Source: NORP23 sp050302475 (GTDB taxonomy: Bacteria > Pseudomonadota > Alphaproteobacteria > Rhodobacterales > Rhodobacteraceae). Taken from it: 64,000 nucleotides of DNA. Position 1 is the first letter of the stretch. Every line of letters begins with the position of its first letter. The notes below the pieces were generated by a model. That model saw nothing but the letters and a program-made list of their open reading frames with translations. It was not told the DNA's origin and searched no databases. The translations under genes were made by a program, and so were the position numbers. The DNA is taken from contig JBNLBF010000012.1 in NCBI GenBank assembly GCA_050302475.1, positions 1 through 64,000 of the forward strand, read 5' to 3'. Below, in pieces: positions 62,701-64,000 of this stretch.

Positions 62701-63157
62701 CCTGATGCTGACCTCTCTGACAACGGTTTTCGGATTGGCACCGCTGTTGTTCGAAAGCAGTGCGCAGGCACAATTCCTGAAACCGACCGTGATCACGCTG
62801 TGCTACGGGTTGGGTTTCGGGTTCTTTGTGGTGATCCTGATGATCCCCTCGCTGGTCATGATCCAGCAGGATATTCTGCGCCTGTTGCGCTCAACGCGGC
62901 GCGCGGCGTTTGGCAAAGGCGTGCCGATGCCGTTGCAGGTTGGCATTGTTGTCAGCGTGATTTCGGTGTTGCTGCTGGCCGGTATCTATCTGGTTTATCC
63001 CGCAGTCTTTGGCGAGCCATTCCCGGCACTTGCGGGTTGGCAGGTGCGGGTCGGCATGGACCCCAAGTTGTTATATCTCAGCTCCGTCGCGGTGATCCTG
63101 TTGATCATGGCGCTGATCACCGGGATTGCGATACGGATCGGCGGACGGCGGGTTTAG
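59783..63157 (+). CDS. RND-family efflux pump inner-membrane transporter
   Basis: A 1124-residue proton-driven transporter with the RND layout: helix 1, periplasmic domain, helices 2-6 with LGIVVDDAIVLGEHADFRARRL carrying the proton-relay aspartates, a second periplasmic domain, and helices 8-12 with GIVINDSIVLISTIQEY. The protein continues about 75 residues beyond the usual end with two more hydrophobic helices (about 1051-1072 and 1096-1117). Its stop overlaps the formate dehydrogenase stop by four bases. Substrate not predictable. Confidence 0.92.
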   Translation: MTITPYRIFSYFTRHATIANLLLIVLLTLGVLASTKIRSQFFPDVVIEAINVSVSWSGAGPEDVDNAIISPLETALLTVEGVESSSSRANEGSGSIRLEFLPGTDMAQANEDVKAAVDAVTSLPDTAEDPVVRRSAWRDRVTEVLISGPVSLEQLGRFADEFTARLYRDGITRTTVSGFEAGGIRVLVSEDTLVKFNLSLRDVANAISAQTETNPAGEVTSQSSRLRTGTERRTAEEIEALPVRINDDGSQLLISDIAVIEQVRADSGSAYFTNDQPAVLLRVDRSDEGDAIAMQYAVEEAAEAFQETLPRGTTVELINTRAEQITDRLSILFENGLLGLVLVLILLYLFLGARTAFWVAAGIPVAMFSAIALMYVAGLTFNMISLFALIITLGIVVDDAIVLGEHADFRARRLGEGPTEAAENAATRMASPIFSSTITTILAFFALVAIGGRFGSLIADIPFTVIAVLVASLVECFLILPNHMRHSIAAVAKARWYDFPSRLFNIGFRWVRERLFAPLVRLILVLRYPVVAGMLVLLSMSVSMFIRGDVTWRFFNSPEQGSITGNIAMLPGADREDTLAMISEVQRAVTAVSERLEAEHGVLPVTHVLAQIGGTTGRGLTGQDTKEPDQLASVDIGLVDADQRPYTSFEFLAAVQEEVTYLPLLETLSFRRFGFGPGGDSLDVSFYGPDAQTLKAAAEYLKAELSKLPEVSALEDSLAYDKSELLLQLTPLGESLGFTTEALGSELRDRLSGIEAASFPDGVRTATIRVELPEGEVAADYLTRTLVRSSTGEFVALSDIVTIDESLGFSTVRRENGLRVITVNGDISEDDPAAAARITESLQTEILPDVASRFGVEWVMGGLAEQEREFLSDALVGFTLCLLGIYLTLSWIFASWTRPVVVMAVIPFGLVGTIYGHYAWDVPLSMFTVVGLIGMSGIVINDSIVLISTIQEYSRQRALGPAIVAATTDRLRPLMLTSLTTVFGLAPLLFESSAQAQFLKPTVITLCYGLGFGFFVVILMIPSLVMIQQDILRLLRSTRRAAFGKGVPMPLQVGIVVSVISVLLLAGIYLVYPAVFGEPFPALAGWQVRVGMDPKLLYLSSVAVILLIMALITGIAIRIGGRRV

Positions 63158-64000
63158 ACCGCCTCCACCCGCGCCGCCGCATATTTCACTTCGGGGATTT
63201 TTCCGTAAGGGTCGAGGCTGGGATTGGTGAGCACATTCGCCGGAGCATCCGGGAAACAGAAGGGGATGAACATCATCCCTTGCGAGACCTCGCGATCTGC
63301 CCGCAGCGTCAGTTCTACATCCCCGCGCCGGGTTGTTACACGGACCTTTTGGCCCCGCTCCAACCCCATCTTGCCGATATCTTTCGGATGCATCGACACA
63401 GTTGATTCCGGTTCCTGCGCATGGAGCGCGCTGGCATGATGCGTCATCGCCCCGGTGTGCCAATGTTCCAGCATTCTGCCTGTGGTCAGGACCATAGGAT
63501 AGGTTTCGTCCGGCATTTCGTCCGGCGGTAAAAGACCCGCCGAAACAATCTGTGCGCGACCCGATTTGGTCGGGAATCCGTCATAGAACAGGATCTCGTC
63601 ACTCGGCCCCTGTTCCTCGTGCGTCGGGTAACAGACAGTGCCTTCTCGCAGCAGTCTTTCCCAGGTGATATGATCCAGCGAGGGCATGAGCGAGGCCATC
63701 TCCCGATACACATCGCTGATGTCGTCATATTGCCAGTCAAGACCGATACGGTTCGCCAGTTCGACAATCAGTTTCCAGTCCTGTCGCGCCTCGCCGGGGG
63801 CTTTGCGCACCGGCATGGCAATCTGCACCTGACGGTTCGAGTTCGTATAGGTCCCCGGTTTTTCCGGTTGCGCGGTCGCGGGAAGGATGACGTCAGCAAA
63901 GCGGGCGGTTTCGGTCAGGAAAATCTCCTGCACAACCAGATGCTGCAGCTTCGCGAGGGATTGGCGAGCATGACGCTGATCGGGGTCGGACATGGCGGGA
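63154..64000 (-). CDS. Formate dehydrogenase alpha subunit, C-terminal part (5' end outside window)
   Basis: Only the last 282 codons are in the window. ETARFADVILPATAQPEKPG and SGRAQIVSAGLLPPDEMPDE, LTTGRMLEHWHTGAMT and the C-terminal molydopterin-dinucleotide domain (HPKDIGKMGLERGQKVRVTTRRG) match NAD-type molybdenum/tungsten formate dehydrogenase alpha subunits of the FdsA/FdhA kind. The nearest alternative is another DMSO-reductase-family oxidoreductase. Continues beyond the right edge. Confidence 0.85.
   Translation of the reverse strand, partial: PAMSDPDQRHARQSLAKLQHLVVQEIFLTETARFADVILPATAQPEKPGTYTNSNRQVQIAMPVRKAPGEARQDWKLIVELANRIGLDWQYDDISDVYREMASLMPSLDHITWERLLREGTVCYPTHEEQGPSDEILFYDGFPTKSGRAQIVSAGLLPPDEMPDETYPMVLTTGRMLEHWHTGAMTHHASALHAQEPESTVSMHPKDIGKMGLERGQKVRVTTRRGDVELTLRADREVSQGMMFIPFCFPDAPANVLTNPSLDPYGKIPEVKYAAARVEAV

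Noticed and set aside
1..64000. Mobile elements, prophage or CRISPR arrays
   Set aside because: No transposase, integrase, phage gene or regularly spaced direct repeats were seen.

Overview
The window is a compact chromosomal segment of an alphaproteobacterium, most likely of the Rhodobacteraceae (Roseobacter group). The evidence is the gene order dusB(nifR3)-ntrB-ntrC-ntrY-ntrX-trkA-trkH-hfq-hflX, a fused ispDF gene, a DUF1476 (F1-ATPase zeta-type) gene beside purC, and moderately high GC coding sequence with AT-rich promoter gaps. I see no tRNA, rRNA, insertion sequence, prophage or CRISPR array. No gap between genes is much longer than 300 bases.

Left part (1-31.5 kb), mostly housekeeping: purine synthesis (purC-purS-purQ, with purQ cut by the window edge, and purB); the zeta-type ATPase inhibitor gene followed by a 61-residue membrane protein whose leader folds into two stem-loops; an AraC regulator; miaA; then one long minus-strand block, dusB-ntrB-ntrC / ntrY-ntrX / trkA-trkH / hfq-hflX, for nitrogen control, potassium uptake and RNA-based regulation. 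On the plus strand are ispDF-pgpA-cinA and the ammonium channel gene amtB. Next come a COQ10-type lipid-binding protein, hypoxanthine phosphoribosyltransferase, mfd, an Atm1-type ABC exporter, an acidic LysM protein, a LOG-family hydrolase, rarD and iron superoxide dismutase with a clear terminator.

Middle part (31.6-46 kb): two transporters (EamA, TauE), the Sec accessory genes yajC-secD-secF, and a small ArsR-SRPBCC-membrane protein operon behind a perfect 18-bp inverted repeat that lies on its promoter. Two M20 peptidases (an amidohydrolase and an ArgE-like deacetylase) diverge from a complete Dpp/Opp-type peptide ABC operon. This pairing suggests uptake and hydrolysis of acylated amino acids or peptides.

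Right part (45.9-64 kb): twelve collinear minus-strand genes form two catabolic modules. The first is a three-subunit molybdenum hydroxylase (xanthine dehydrogenase family) with a MoaD-like small protein, a MobA-like cytidylyltransferase and XdhC, followed upstream by a HAD phosphatase. The second is a sugar ABC transporter (binding protein, permease, double ATPase) with a Gfo/Idh/MocA dehydrogenase and a sugar isomerase/epimerase. Substrates of both are unknown. An RND efflux pair and the C-terminal part of a formate dehydrogenase alpha subunit close the window.

The points most worth a second look are the double stem-loop leader that hides the ribosome binding site at 1990-2056, the perfect palindrome at the ArsR promoter, the absence of GAFTGA in both NtrC and NtrX, the MoaD-like gene fused by stop/start overlap to a molybdenum hydroxylase, and the cysteine-rich periplasmic parts of the peptide ABC system. 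No wholly new multi-gene system is evident; most genes fall in known families.
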